Of a stretch of 52,106 nucleotides of DNA, positions 31,340 to 40,446 are shown one piece after another. The notes under the pieces are model-generated. The model was not told the origin of the DNA, searched no databases, and saw only the letters and a program-made list of their open reading frames with translations. Within the stretch, counting starts at the first letter, position 1. Each line of letters starts with the position of its first letter. Made by a program: the position numbers and the translations under genes. This DNA is from a virus: the IMG/VR virus record IMGVR_UViG_3300034106_002470, positions 1-52,106 of that record; one strand, written 5' to 3'.

Positions 31340-31572
31340 TTTTTACCGTTCCTATCAGTGTATTCTTTATGTAATAAATTATAGGTATTTTCTAATTTAT
31401 CTAAATGTTGTGTTAGTTTAATTACGTTTTCTTTTGTATAATTAAAATCTTCTTGGATAAAATCCATTGCCATTTGAAGATCTTTGTTTGATCTTTCCTT
31501 ATGTTCTTTAATAATTAATAAAATCTCACCTGATTTTATTTTTTTTTCGTTTAGATTAAAAGAATTTTCCAT
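31336..31572 (-). CDS. small coiled-coil protein, 78 aa
   Basis: Almost entirely helical (MENSFNLNEKKIKSGEILLI... to ...HLDKLENTYNLLHKEYTDRN) with a heptad-like C-terminal half. It overlaps the genes on both sides (17 bases upstream, 4 bases downstream), so translation is probably coupled. A minor baseplate component or chaperone is possible; no family is recognised. Confidence 0.65.
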   Translation of the reverse strand: MENSFNLNEKKIKSGEILLIIKEHKERSNKDLQMAMDFIQEDFNYTKENVIKLTQHLDKLENTYNLLHKEYTDRNGKK

Positions 31573-33484
31573 ATGCGTCTTTGGGAATTGTTACTCCTGA
31601 CGGAGTTACTGTTAAAACTCCAATACCAATTGAAACTTTACCATTTTCGGCAATTTCTTTAGAGTTACCGTCAATCATTGATTTTATTGATGCTAGGAAT
31701 TTATTAGGGCTTCCGTCAGGCATTGGTCCTGTTGGTACGCCAATTTCTTGTAAGTTTTGTACGGTGTTTAAAAATGACCTAGTTGCAGAGAATCCGTCTA
31801 AAGATTTTGCGGCTAATAATAAAGGTAATGGAATTTCACCTCCGGCGTTTGCAATAGAATTTATTTTTTTAGTTATACCAACATTTAAAAGTTGTAAAAG
31901 TTCATCTATAACACTTTTACATTCTCTAAAATCTTTAGTAATTTTAATTAAAATTGGTAAAATTGAAATTATAGAAAGTATCATAATATATTTTTTCTTT
32001 TGTTTTTCAGTTACAATATCCTCTAAAATTATTGAAACTAATATTTTAATTTCTTTTTTTAACTCGTTAAAAATTGCTTTGGTAAAAATGGCAGAAATCC
32101 TTGTTAAAACCTCTTTAAAAAAATTTTTAAATAATTTTTGAAAATCCTCAATGTTACTTATACTTTTCCAAATTGGTTGGTTTACCATACCAGCTCCAAT
32201 CATTACTGGAAGTATTGCTTTTGGAGACAAAACCGTGCTCATAACTGCTTTTATAAATTGCTCAAAAAACCCATCGTCTAATGATAACTTAAAGGCAGGA
32301 TCTTCGTCTACCACAGGATATATAATACCAAGAGCGTCATTTATTTCATTTACGTCTGAAGTATCTTCAAAAAAGTTTAGATTGTCTAATGCGCTTAATA
32401 CCGCATCAACATTTAAAGGAACTTTAAGATTATCACATTCCTCAAACTCTATAACACCTAATTTTATGTCTGAGGTTATTTGATCTATAATTCTTAAATC
32501 AACGTCATTAAATTCATAAAACGATTCATCAACATTATCAATCTCGGAAAGTTTAGATGTTCCACCAACCTCAATCTCTTTAGTATTGTCCGAACACAAT
32601 CCTAACATTCTTTGCATAATTATTAAAGTTTTTTGAATTGATGATAATTTTAGTTTACCGTCACCTCTACCAAATGAAATAGCTCCAGTTACATAATCAA
32701 CCAAGTTTGCAAAAAAAGTTTTATAATCTAAAATATCAATTGTACTGTAATAGTCATTTAAAAATTCATCAATAGTTGGAAATGTTTGTCTTGGTTTTAA
32801 ATCAACTTTAAAAAAACTACCTTGTATTGTTTGGTTCGTTGGAATATCTAAATAACTTTCCACATATGTTATATCAAAAAGATTTTGTTGTGACGTTCCC
32901 AAATAATCACTACCAGCAACAGCGGTATAAGGTTGATTTAAATTTTGAGTTCTATCATACATTTGTCTATTCATTGAATATGGAAATGTATTAAACGATA
33001 TATTTTTTGGTTCATAAAATAATTTACCAATTCTATCATCGGGTGAGGATTCAAAAATACCAAACAAATCAACAGATTTTACAGGAATATGATAAGTTAA
33101 ATTAAACTGATATGATTGTAAATTACTACAAGCTAAAACTTTTTTTAACTCTTCAATTAGTATGATTTTAATTTCTGGTTTAATTTTTTTTAAAGAATTT
33201 AAAAAAACTCTTTTAATTAATTTGTCCGTTTCTAACCCACTACCTTTAACTTGTTTTAATTGTTTTATAAGTTCATCTGTTAAAGTTTTTGCGTTTGAAG
33301 TATGTTTTTTTCTCCATTTAACAAAATCGTCAAGAGGTTTTTTTAGTTTTTTATTAGCCAACTCCTGTGAGTCACCAGATTTTTTTTTTAATTCGTCATA
33401 ATCTTTTTTATATTCCTTATAAATCTTAAAAACATTTGTTTTTTCAGTAGATTTTTTTAATTCAGCATTTATATCAACAGCCAT
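31556..33484 (-). CDS. large baseplate/tail-associated protein, 642 aa
   Basis: Lys-rich, helical N-terminal 120 residues; a strand-rich middle (about 125-245, YQFNLTYHIPVKSVDLFGIF); then helical segments including hydrophobic IMILSIISILPILIKIT near residue 500. The hydrophobic stretch could insert into a membrane during injection or be a buried core. No family is recognised. It is the largest gene of the tail block, directly upstream of the gp5-like gene. Confidence 0.6.
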   Translation of the reverse strand: MAVDINAELKKSTEKTNVFKIYKEYKKDYDELKKKSGDSQELANKKLKKPLDDFVKWRKKHTSNAKTLTDELIKQLKQVKGSGLETDKLIKRVFLNSLKKIKPEIKIILIEELKKVLACSNLQSYQFNLTYHIPVKSVDLFGIFESSPDDRIGKLFYEPKNISFNTFPYSMNRQMYDRTQNLNQPYTAVAGSDYLGTSQQNLFDITYVESYLDIPTNQTIQGSFFKVDLKPRQTFPTIDEFLNDYYSTIDILDYKTFFANLVDYVTGAISFGRGDGKLKLSSIQKTLIIMQRMLGLCSDNTKEIEVGGTSKLSEIDNVDESFYEFNDVDLRIIDQITSDIKLGVIEFEECDNLKVPLNVDAVLSALDNLNFFEDTSDVNEINDALGIIYPVVDEDPAFKLSLDDGFFEQFIKAVMSTVLSPKAILPVMIGAGMVNQPIWKSISNIEDFQKLFKNFFKEVLTRISAIFTKAIFNELKKEIKILVSIILEDIVTEKQKKKYIMILSIISILPILIKITKDFRECKSVIDELLQLLNVGITKKINSIANAGGEIPLPLLLAAKSLDGFSATRSFLNTVQNLQEIGVPTGPMPDGSPNKFLASIKSMIDGNSKEIAENGKVSIGIGVLTVTPSGVTIPKDAYGKFF

Positions 33485-33491
33485 TTTTTAA

Positions 33492-33866
33492 TTATTTATT
33501 CATTTTATAAGTATTATCTTTTTCAATATCTTTTTTTAATAAATTTTTAAAAGTTTCATCTTCAAGATCCAAATCCGACAAAGTAAAATTATCTTCTTGT
33601 TTATCCTGAGATTTTTGCCAAATCTGAGCTTGTAGTTTTGATAACGATAGTTTTTTCTCAACACAATCATTAATAATCTTTTGTTGTTTTTCAATAACAG
33701 GACCAATAAGAGTCATATCTTCTGGTTCTTTCATCATTGTTAACATCTTGTTTTGTATTCTAATTGCAGTGTTTCTTTGTTCCACAAGTTCATTATAGAT
33801 CTCTTGCATCAAAGATAACATTGATTCCTTAGTTAAATTAATTTCTTTTTTTTGTGGTCTAGCCAT
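33492..33866 (-). CDS. helical hypothetical protein, 124 aa
   Basis: Basic start (MARPQKKEINLTKESMLSLM), then long helices with coiled-coil character around residues 15-80, and a Lys/Asp-rich C-terminus. No family is recognised. It lies 7 bases before the 642-residue tail gene and 4 bases after the sigma-factor gene. It might be a small late-transcription partner or a baseplate chaperone; the sequence does not decide. Confidence 0.6.
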   Translation of the reverse strand: MARPQKKEINLTKESMLSLMQEIYNELVEQRNTAIRIQNKMLTMMKEPEDMTLIGPVIEKQQKIINDCVEKKLSLSKLQAQIWQKSQDKQEDNFTLSDLDLEDETFKNLLKKDIEKDNTYKMNK

Positions 33867-33870
33867 ATCA

Positions 33871-34614
33871 TTAATGTTTAAGTAATTCTTGAACTAACTC
33901 AAAATACATTTTTTTGTATTTTTTTATTGAGTTTCGTATTTCTTTTGTTGATAAATTTGTCATTTCTCTTAACTCAAATAAAATAATATTTTTATTAAAT
34001 TTATTATTGTTTGTTTCCGGAAAAAACGTATCATAATTTTCAAAAAGATCGTAAATTGCAGACCCTATTTTTTTTTCTTGTTCGTCAGATGTTATCTTAT
34101 CTAAATCATCTTTGAGTATTTGTAAAAATTTTTTAATTACATGTTCAGATTTTAAATCATCATTATCTATCAAATAAGACATTTCTGGCCGATTACACAA
34201 ATCAGATGATATATCTTCATATGATATTTTTCGATTCATTTCTTTTTGATCCTTCATAATTTGACCCATTAGATAATTTTTACAAATTGTTCCAAAGTAA
34301 GAATATGCTTTTTTTTCTTTTGATGGTTTAAATTTTTCAATTTTTGTCATTAAAAAAGAATGTGTATCTGTATGTATTTCTTCAAAAGTCATATTTTTTC
34401 TATATAACTTATACCTTCTTATTATTGAAGATATCATTTTATCTAAAGGATGTCTTAAAAACTCATTATATATTTTATTTCTTTCTTCTTGAGATTCTGT
34501 AATTAAAAAAAGTCTAACTGCGCTCTCTTCTCTTTCATCAAAATAATTATTTACTGTTGGTTTTCTACCTTTCTTTTTTTTTTCTAAAATTATGTTTGTT
34601 TCGTCTATAGACAT
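33871..34614 (-). CDS. late-transcription sigma factor (T4 gp55-like), 247 aa
   Basis: Residues about 50-135 resemble sigma-70 region 2 as reduced in gp55: LDKMISSIIRRYKLYRKNMT, TDTHSFLMTKIEKFKPSK and AYSYFGTICKNYLMGQIMKD (core binding and -10 recognition helices). The C-terminal 60 residues hold a second helical region that could be a partial region 4 (LSTKEIRNSIKKYKKMYF). gp55 directs host RNA polymerase to late promoters with only a -10-like element. This is the likely reader of the TATTTAT motif found before the virion genes here. It overlaps the upstream glycosyltransferase gene by one base. Confidence 0.75.
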   Translation of the reverse strand: MSIDETNIILEKKKKGRKPTVNNYFDEREESAVRLFLITESQEERNKIYNEFLRHPLDKMISSIIRRYKLYRKNMTFEEIHTDTHSFLMTKIEKFKPSKEKKAYSYFGTICKNYLMGQIMKDQKEMNRKISYEDISSDLCNRPEMSYLIDNDDLKSEHVIKKFLQILKDDLDKITSDEQEKKIGSAIYDLFENYDTFFPETNNNKFNKNIILFELREMTNLSTKEIRNSIKKYKKMYFELVQELLKH

Positions 34615-35420
34615 TAAATTTCTTGGGGTTCGTATTTTATTTCTCGTTCGTTAGTGTATGAACACTCTTTTTTTGCGGAATCAATCCAAAACTTTGCCTC
34701 ATCCTGACTTATTCTATCCTCACCATTTTTATAATTCCAAAAAATAGATCCCTCTCTTAGATTCATGTGTTTATAACCTATTTTTGGAATCGTCATAATT
34801 TTTGCTGAATTATATGTTAATCTTAAAAATAACTCATAACCAAATGTTAATTTTATATTAGACTTTAATCCACCAACTTGTTGATACTTTTCTTTATTAA
34901 AAACCATTCCAGAAATTTGAAAATTCTGAAAACTTTGTAAAGTTTCATTTGTTAAAATGCCCATTTCAGAAGAAACATTTGCTGCAAATGTTGCTTCGTT
35001 TGTGAAACCAGCAAAAATAAATTTTTCATCAATATCAACGACAATAGGAAGAAAGGCGTCTACGTCTTTATAAATATCCATATATTTGGAAACATTTTTA
35101 AACCAAATATTTGAGTATTCGTCATCAAATTCTAATATAGAACACCAATTTGATTTTGATATAGAAACTCCGTGATTTACTTGTTTAGCGAAATTAGGTG
35201 TTTTGTCCCATAATTCTAAAGTAACCGTTATACCACTAAAGTCATAATCTTTTAAATAATTTGTTAAAAGATCTTCAGATCCGTGTACGATTATTAATTC
35301 ATTTATATTTTCATTTTGATATTTTACAGACTGTATGCATTTATCAAAAAAGTCAGGAAACCCCAACGCCTTACCCGTTTTTATAGGTAGAATAACTGAT
35401 ATTTTATTATTTGTGCTCAT
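34614..35420 (-). CDS. family 2-type glycosyltransferase, 268 aa
   Basis: GT-A fold start ISVILPIKTGKALGFPDFFD, followed by an LELWDKTPNFAKQVNHGVS segment. Then comes the acidic metal-binding motif as EFDDEYSN (about 95-102, in place of DxD). The family moves a sugar from a nucleotide sugar to an acceptor. It is the distal glycosyltransferase of the minus-strand block, adjacent to the late sigma gene. The acceptor (virion protein, host envelope or DNA) cannot be told from sequence. Confidence 0.8.
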   Translation of the reverse strand: MSTNNKISVILPIKTGKALGFPDFFDKCIQSVKYQNENINELIIVHGSEDLLTNYLKDYDFSGITVTLELWDKTPNFAKQVNHGVSISKSNWCSILEFDDEYSNIWFKNVSKYMDIYKDVDAFLPIVVDIDEKFIFAGFTNEATFAANVSSEMGILTNETLQSFQNFQISGMVFNKEKYQQVGGLKSNIKLTFGYELFLRLTYNSAKIMTIPKIGYKHMNLREGSIFWNYKNGEDRISQDEAKFWIDSAKKECSYTNEREIKYEPQEI

Positions 35421-35422
35421 AA

Positions 35423-36481
35423 TTATACTGTTTCAAATTTAGAAAGTTGATCTTCAAAAGACTCTATGCGTTTTTTGAATAATTCGTTAAATAAAGAAAT
35501 TGTGTCTTTTTCAAATTTCTCTGTTGTTGATATGGAAGATAGTGTAAGTTCCATTTTGGAAAAGAGTTCAGGGTTAAGGTTATCCTCTAACCAATTTTGA
35601 ATAAAGTCAGATAATACGTCAACAATTAATGTTTTGTTATTAACCCATAATCCGTTATCTTCGTTCATCCAAGAAGGCACGATGTCAGGAACTAAACCTA
35701 AAACAGGAATACCCATTTTCATAGACTCAAGTGGAAATGTTCCGTAAGAACTTGTTTGGTCAATCCATATTGAGATAAAACTATCTTTCATTGCTTCAGC
35801 AAATTCGGTTTCTGAAAAATTACGAAGGTCTCTAAAACTTATCCACCTATATTGAGGAAATTTAACATAAAATGCTTTAATCAAATTTGCCGTGTCTCTT
35901 TGATCCCTTGTGTGAATATTGATTATTGTTTTTGGTGGGAATTTATTTTTTTTAAAGTTATCCGAAATCGATGGTTCTACCACATCAACAGAGATATTTC
36001 TCATAACCGATTCAATTAGTTCCTTTTGTTTGTTAGACGTTGTAATACATTTGTAAAACCCTAATTGAGTCCAAGATTGTCCTGGTTGCAATGTTTCAAA
36101 AATATTATCAAACGATTGAGACAAAACAATTTTACCACAAGGAAGTTTTGTAATTTGATCCATTACAAATCCATATATTTCAGGTATGATAATAAGGTCG
36201 TCAGGAGAAATTTCTAAACTTGTCCCATCAATTGACCTATGTTCAAGATCTGACATATACTCTTCTCCTAACCAAGATGATACCCCAAAGTAATCTGGTT
36301 TTTCGTGTAATATAATAGAATTATATCCTTCTTTTTTTAATGCGGTTGCCATTTGATATATATACCTAACAGACGCCTTCGCATTTCCTTTTGTGTCCTG
36401 TACCATAAAATAAATTCTTGAAAGTTTTTCTTTCATATTATTTATAGACTTCTCCAACTTTTCGTAATTTTCAGTGCTCAT
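35423..36481 (-). CDS. GT-B (family 4-like) glycosyltransferase, 352 aa
   Basis: A Rossmann-type N-terminal domain (RIYFMVQDTKGNAKASVRYI, then SWLGEEY) is followed by a C-terminal domain with the E-x7-E-like motif near FPLESMKMGIPVLGLVPDIV (about residues 255-275), typical of GT-B retaining enzymes. It lies 2 bases upstream of the preceding GT. Specific sugar unknown. Confidence 0.75.
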   Translation of the reverse strand: MSTENYEKLEKSINNMKEKLSRIYFMVQDTKGNAKASVRYIYQMATALKKEGYNSIILHEKPDYFGVSSWLGEEYMSDLEHRSIDGTSLEISPDDLIIIPEIYGFVMDQITKLPCGKIVLSQSFDNIFETLQPGQSWTQLGFYKCITTSNKQKELIESVMRNISVDVVEPSISDNFKKNKFPPKTIINIHTRDQRDTANLIKAFYVKFPQYRWISFRDLRNFSETEFAEAMKDSFISIWIDQTSSYGTFPLESMKMGIPVLGLVPDIVPSWMNEDNGLWVNNKTLIVDVLSDFIQNWLEDNLNPELFSKMELTLSSISTTEKFEKDTISLFNELFKKRIESFEDQLSKFETV

Positions 36482-36487
36482 AATTTT

Positions 36488-36742
36488 TTATAGTTTGTTT
36501 ATTATGTTTTTCATTAATAATGAATTGAAAGATAATTTGAATGGGATTGAGACTTCATTACTTTTCATTCCCATGTTTTCATCAATTTCTCCGTCTTCCG
36601 TTAATACTGTTTCTATCATATTTTTTATCATCTCATATTTAACTAAATGAATTTGAGATTCTCCGGTCGTTATATGTAACTCAACTTCTTTTTCAATCTT
36701 ATCAATATCAAAGTAGTAATTTTCGCCAAATAATTTAAACAT
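36488..36742 (-). CDS. hypothetical protein, 84 aa
   Basis: A small mixed protein (MFKLFGENYYFDIDKIEKEV...) ending in a hydrophobic/amphipathic helix. No family is recognised. It overlaps the HAD-like gene by 8 bases and precedes a glycosyltransferase by 6 bases, so it is translated within the same operon. Confidence 0.6.
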   Translation of the reverse strand: MFKLFGENYYFDIDKIEKEVELHITTGESQIHLVKYEMIKNMIETVLTEDGEIDENMGMKSNEVSIPFKLSFNSLLMKNIINKL

Positions 36743-37400
36743 TTTGTTTTATTGTTTTTATTGTGTCATTAAATTCTGAAAGTGAAAAAATTTCATATTC
36801 AGATTTAATATGTTTATTGTAATCAGTGACGTATTTAACAACCACTTTTCCTTTGTGTTTATCTAACAATAATATAGGATCCGCAGTAAGTAAAATATCT
36901 ACTTGATCCCACATAGATTCTTTTGTGATTTCACTAAAAAAAAATATCTTTTCTAATAAACATCCAAATTTAGATAGGAAGAATAATGAGGATGGTTTTG
37001 ATTTACCAATCTCACTTGAAACAATCATTAACTCATTCTCATCTCTTAACTCAAGATATAAATCGTTTAACATATTAAATGTTGTCATCTCCGTTGATGG
37101 GGCGTGACCAAATAATTCCATTGAATATTCTTCATACATAAATGAAAATAATTCCTCACTATTACGAAACGCAAAATGTTTGGTCAAATCTAAAGAGTCA
37201 ACGTCAGTTAGTTTTTTATATTCAAAAGGAATTATGTCGGACACCTCCAATTCAGTGTTTCCCGATATGTCCACATTATATGTTTTACCCACATACCCAT
37301 TTGGATCACTTTCAATTAAGTGTTTTTCGTAAAGTTGCCCAAATTTGGTAATAGTATCTCTTAATACCCCATTAATGTCAATTCCTATTCTCTTTGTCAT
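36735..37400 (-). CDS. HAD-like protein with altered catalytic motif, 221 aa
   Basis: The start RIGIDINGVLRDT matches HAD motif I (DxDGVL). The first Asp (Asp8) is kept but the second is Asn10, the position that normally acts as acid/base. Later IVSSEIGKS (motif II region) and DILLTADPILLLD (motif IV region) fit the HAD layout. The family includes phage 5'-nucleotidases. The Asn change could lower or change activity; similar NGVL motifs do occur in phage HAD proteins. It overlaps phoH by 23 bases. Confidence 0.65.
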   Translation of the reverse strand: MTKRIGIDINGVLRDTITKFGQLYEKHLIESDPNGYVGKTYNVDISGNTELEVSDIIPFEYKKLTDVDSLDLTKHFAFRNSEELFSFMYEEYSMELFGHAPSTEMTTFNMLNDLYLELRDENELMIVSSEIGKSKPSSLFFLSKFGCLLEKIFFFSEITKESMWDQVDILLTADPILLLDKHKGKVVVKYVTDYNKHIKSEYEIFSLSEFNDTIKTIKQNV

Positions 37401-38124
37401 ATTCTGATAATATTTTAGTAATTAATGGGTTTCTAACGTTTTTAGCGTCCCTAAAATCATAAACACCAATGTCTGAAACATTACTGAATTTTTGTATTGC
37501 GTCGTATAGTCCTGATTGTTTTTTATCTTTATACCTATCAGTCTGTTCAAGATCTCCAGATATAAAAAATTTACTGTTATAACCAATTCTTGTTAACAAC
37601 AATTTCATTTGATTAGGGGTTGAGTTTTGTGCCTCTTCAAAAATAAGGATTGAGTTATCTATATTCATACCTCTCATATACGCTAAAGCGAATACCTCAA
37701 TAATTTCTGCCTTCTTTAATTCTTCTCTTGCTTCTTTACCAATAATTTTATTTAATAAATAATAGGATGGGAAAATATATGGGTCTAATTTTTCTTCAAG
37801 ATTACCAGGTAAAGAACCTAACTTCTCTTCTGCTTCAACCGCCGGTCTAACAATGATTATTTTCTCATATGAGTTATTTGCGTCCAATAAAAGATCTACT
37901 GCCGCCTTCATTGCAATAAAACTTTTACCAACACCCGCAGGTCCTGAAGCAACCGTAATTTGATTATTTTTTAAAATGTTATAATAATCTTCTTGGTGCT
38001 CAGATAAAAATTTATTTTTTTGTTTTCGTTTAATTATTGAGTTAATTAAATCCTTTTTTGAAAAAGGTTTAGAATCTTTAGTCTCCAATTTAATTATTGG
38101 ATCTGGTTTTTTTCTTATTGCCAT
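37378..38124 (-). CDS. phoH: PhoH-like ATPase, 248 aa
   Basis: Walker A GPAGVGKS (61-68), the typical REELKKAEIIEVFALAYMRG segment and the Walker B-like LIFEEAQNSTPNQM, followed by LTRIGYNSKFFISGDLEQTD, place it firmly in the PhoH family. It lacks the N-terminal PIN domain of longer PhoH2. PhoH proteins are very common in large phages; they are ATPases linked to RNA metabolism, but the phage role is unsettled. It sits within the nucleotide-sugar operon. Confidence 0.93.
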   Translation of the reverse strand: MAIRKKPDPIIKLETKDSKPFSKKDLINSIIKRKQKNKFLSEHQEDYYNILKNNQITVASGPAGVGKSFIAMKAAVDLLLDANNSYEKIIIVRPAVEAEEKLGSLPGNLEEKLDPYIFPSYYLLNKIIGKEAREELKKAEIIEVFALAYMRGMNIDNSILIFEEAQNSTPNQMKLLLTRIGYNSKFFISGDLEQTDRYKDKKQSGLYDAIQKFSNVSDIGVYDFRDAKNVRNPLITKILSEYDKENRN

Positions 38125-38127
38125 ATT

Positions 38128-38571
38128 TTAATTAATAAATCTTTTTTTACTTTCCCCATCATAGATTTTTTTTCTAAGGTTTGTTGTTGAGTAATTATGA
38201 TCACGTTTATTGTATATAATTCTAATCCCCCTTTTTTGGCAAATACTTTTTGCTGTGTAATTTTTGTCTTTATAATCCTCACCAATTATTCGAACATCCA
38301 AATCTAAAGAACTAAAAAGTTCTTCTAATTCTTCTTCATCATTGTAGGGGATTATCTTATCAACATATTTAACCGCATCCAATTGCAAGTATCTTTCTAC
38401 AAGAGATTGGATTGGTTTATTTTTATCTTTCCTATCTATTGTTGGGTCGTTTTGTAATGCACATATTAAATAATCACAATGTTTTTTACATTCTTCTAAC
38501 ATAATGATGTGGCCAGTGTGTAATAAATCGAACGTGCTACAGGTTATCCCTACAATTTTATTATTCATCAT
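38128..38571 (-). CDS. cytidylyltransferase (glycerol-3-phosphate type), 147 aa
   Basis: HxGH motif in TCSTFDLLHTGHIIML (about 10-25), QNDP near 40, and the second motif as YSTTNLRKKI near the C-terminus (in place of ISTT-x-LR/ISSTxIR). These define the TagD/RfaE-like nucleotidyltransferases that join CTP or another NTP to a phosphorylated sugar or alcohol. It is probably used to make an activated donor such as CDP-glycerol or an ADP-heptose-type precursor. It overlaps the GDP-fucose synthase gene by 4 bases. Confidence 0.85.
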   Translation of the reverse strand: MMNNKIVGITCSTFDLLHTGHIIMLEECKKHCDYLICALQNDPTIDRKDKNKPIQSLVERYLQLDAVKYVDKIIPYNDEEELEELFSSLDLDVRIIGEDYKDKNYTAKSICQKRGIRIIYNKRDHNYSTTNLRKKIYDGESKKRFIN

Positions 38572-39479
38572 TTTCTTATAATAGTATAATTTTTTTCAAA
38601 ATACTCAATAGTTTCTTTTAACCCATCGTATAATGGGGTGAATTTAAAATCGGGTAAATAGTTTTTAATCTTACTATTATCGCTAGGTTTTCTAAATTGC
38701 CCGTCAGGTTTAGATGAGTCAAAAATAACATCACCTTTAAAGTTCATCAACTCAACGATAATACCAACAATATCCATAATTGAAATTTCTTCGGAAGTTG
38801 ATAAAATAATTGGTTCATTTTCGTTATAATTATATAAAACCCATTCAGTTAGTTTTGCAACGTCTTTACTAAAAATAAATTCTCTTAATGGTTTTCCTGA
38901 TCCCCATATTGTTAGTGGGGTGTTATTTTCTCTTGCCAAATAGCATTTGTGAATTAAAGATGGTATTACATGACCATTTACAATGTCGTAATTGTCGTTT
39001 GGTCCGTAAATATTACAAGGGATAACTGATTTATAATTTAAACCATATTGTTCTTTGTATGCTCTAATTTGAATGTCCGCCATTCTTTTTGCGTAGGCAT
39101 AAGCATCATTTGAAAAATGTGGTGGGCCCAAATGAATTTTTTTTTCAGTAAGGGGATATTCAACCTGATCAGGAAAAACGCACGTTGAGAGAAACGAGAC
39201 TAAGTTTTTTACTCCTGTTAATCTAGCCCCCTCAATAACATTTGTGTTCATCATAATGTTATCGTAAAAAAATTCACCCTTATGGTTCATGTTTCCACCA
39301 ACACCTCCTACTTTACCAGCGCAATGAATAACACCATCAAATTGTTTTAACATTAGACGGTTTGTATTTTCAACAATTCGTAAGTCAAATTCTTTGGGTG
39401 TTGGTTTGAAGTATTGTTTACCAATAAACTCCGAACCAACTAATCCATGACCTCCTGTTATTAATATATTATTTACCAT
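38568..39479 (-). CDS. fcl: GDP-L-fucose synthase
   Basis: An extended SDR enzyme: NAD(P) motif ITGGHGLVGSEF (about 7-18), active-site YAYAKR (Tyr-x3-Lys), NIYGPNDNYD and a GSGKPLREFIF motif typical of WcaG/Fcl. It converts GDP-4-keto-6-deoxymannose to GDP-L-fucose by epimerisation and reduction. It overlaps the dehydratase gene that makes its substrate by 11 bases, so the pair forms a complete phage GDP-fucose pathway from GDP-mannose. Length (303) is normal. Confidence 0.93.
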   Translation of the reverse strand: MVNNILITGGHGLVGSEFIGKQYFKPTPKEFDLRIVENTNRLMLKQFDGVIHCAGKVGGVGGNMNHKGEFFYDNIMMNTNVIEGARLTGVKNLVSFLSTCVFPDQVEYPLTEKKIHLGPPHFSNDAYAYAKRMADIQIRAYKEQYGLNYKSVIPCNIYGPNDNYDIVNGHVIPSLIHKCYLARENNTPLTIWGSGKPLREFIFSKDVAKLTEWVLYNYNENEPIILSTSEEISIMDIVGIIVELMNFKGDVIFDSSKPDGQFRKPSDNSKIKNYLPDFKFTPLYDGLKETIEYFEKNYTIIRK

Positions 39480-40446
39480 AATAACCTAACCAATATTGAA
39501 TCATTTCGTCTAACATGGTTTCAAATGTGTATTTTGGTTCCCACGAAAGATCTTTTCTTATTTTATTTGAATCACCTTTTAAGTTCTCTAATTCTTCAGG
39601 TCTAAAGTGTTTTTTATCAACTTCAACATAATTTTTAAAATCTAATCCTAATGATGAGAAAGTATATTCACATAAATCTTTTACTGAATGAGATACACCG
39701 GTGGAACACACATAATCATCAGGTTTGTCGGTTTGTAACATCATCCACATCGCTTCAACATAATCTTTAGCGTGACCCCAATCTCTTGTCGCATCAAGAT
39801 TACCTAAATGTAAATTTTCTTGTAGCCCTAAACTAATTCTTACTGCCGCCTTTACAACTTTGTTAGTTACAAAGTTTGTTCCTCGTCTTGGTGATTCGTG
39901 GTTAAATAAAATTCCATTCCATATTTTCATGTTGTAAGAGTTTCTATAATTTCTACAGATATTGTATGAAAATACTTTAGCGCATCCGTATGGTGACACA
40001 GGATTCATTGGTGTTGACTCTCGTTGGTAACCATCCTCATCAATTGAATTGCCAAACATTTCTGAAGAGGACGCCTGATAAATTTTTGAATGTGGTGATA
40101 CCATTCTAATTGATTCTAAAAGATTTAAAGTCCCAACACCAGTCACATTTGCAGTATAGATAGGTTGGTCAAAACTAATTCTTACGTGGGATTGTGCCGC
40201 CAAGTTATAAACCTCATCTGGTTGGAATTTAGATAAAATTTTAATTATTGATGACATATCTGTTAAATCAGCATACTCCAAATTTAGTTTATTATTATCT
40301 CTTAAATGTTCAATTCTTGATGATTGAGTTTCAGATACTGAATTTCTTTTTACGGTCCCCCATACCTCATACCCTTTTTCTAAAAGAAGTTCTGCAAGAT
40401 ATGATCCGTCTTGTCCGTTTATTCCTGTTATTAACGCTTTTTTCAT
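39469..40446 (-). CDS. gmd: GDP-mannose 4,6-dehydratase
   Basis: Starts KKALITGINGQDGSYLAELL, with VNLAAQSHVRISF-type segment (NLAAQSHVRISFDQP), SSSEMFG catalytic Ser, YGCAKVF (Tyr-x3-Lys) and FNHESPRRGTNFVTNKV, all hallmarks of Gmd. It makes GDP-4-keto-6-deoxy-D-mannose, the substrate of the next enzyme. Length (325) is near that of bacterial Gmd. It overlaps the upstream glycosyltransferase gene by 4 bases. Confidence 0.95.
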   Translation of the reverse strand: MKKALITGINGQDGSYLAELLLEKGYEVWGTVKRNSVSETQSSRIEHLRDNNKLNLEYADLTDMSSIIKILSKFQPDEVYNLAAQSHVRISFDQPIYTANVTGVGTLNLLESIRMVSPHSKIYQASSSEMFGNSIDEDGYQRESTPMNPVSPYGCAKVFSYNICRNYRNSYNMKIWNGILFNHESPRRGTNFVTNKVVKAAVRISLGLQENLHLGNLDATRDWGHAKDYVEAMWMMLQTDKPDDYVCSTGVSHSVKDLCEYTFSSLGLDFKNYVEVDKKHFRPEELENLKGDSNKIRKDLSWEPKYTFETMLDEMIQYWLGYYGK

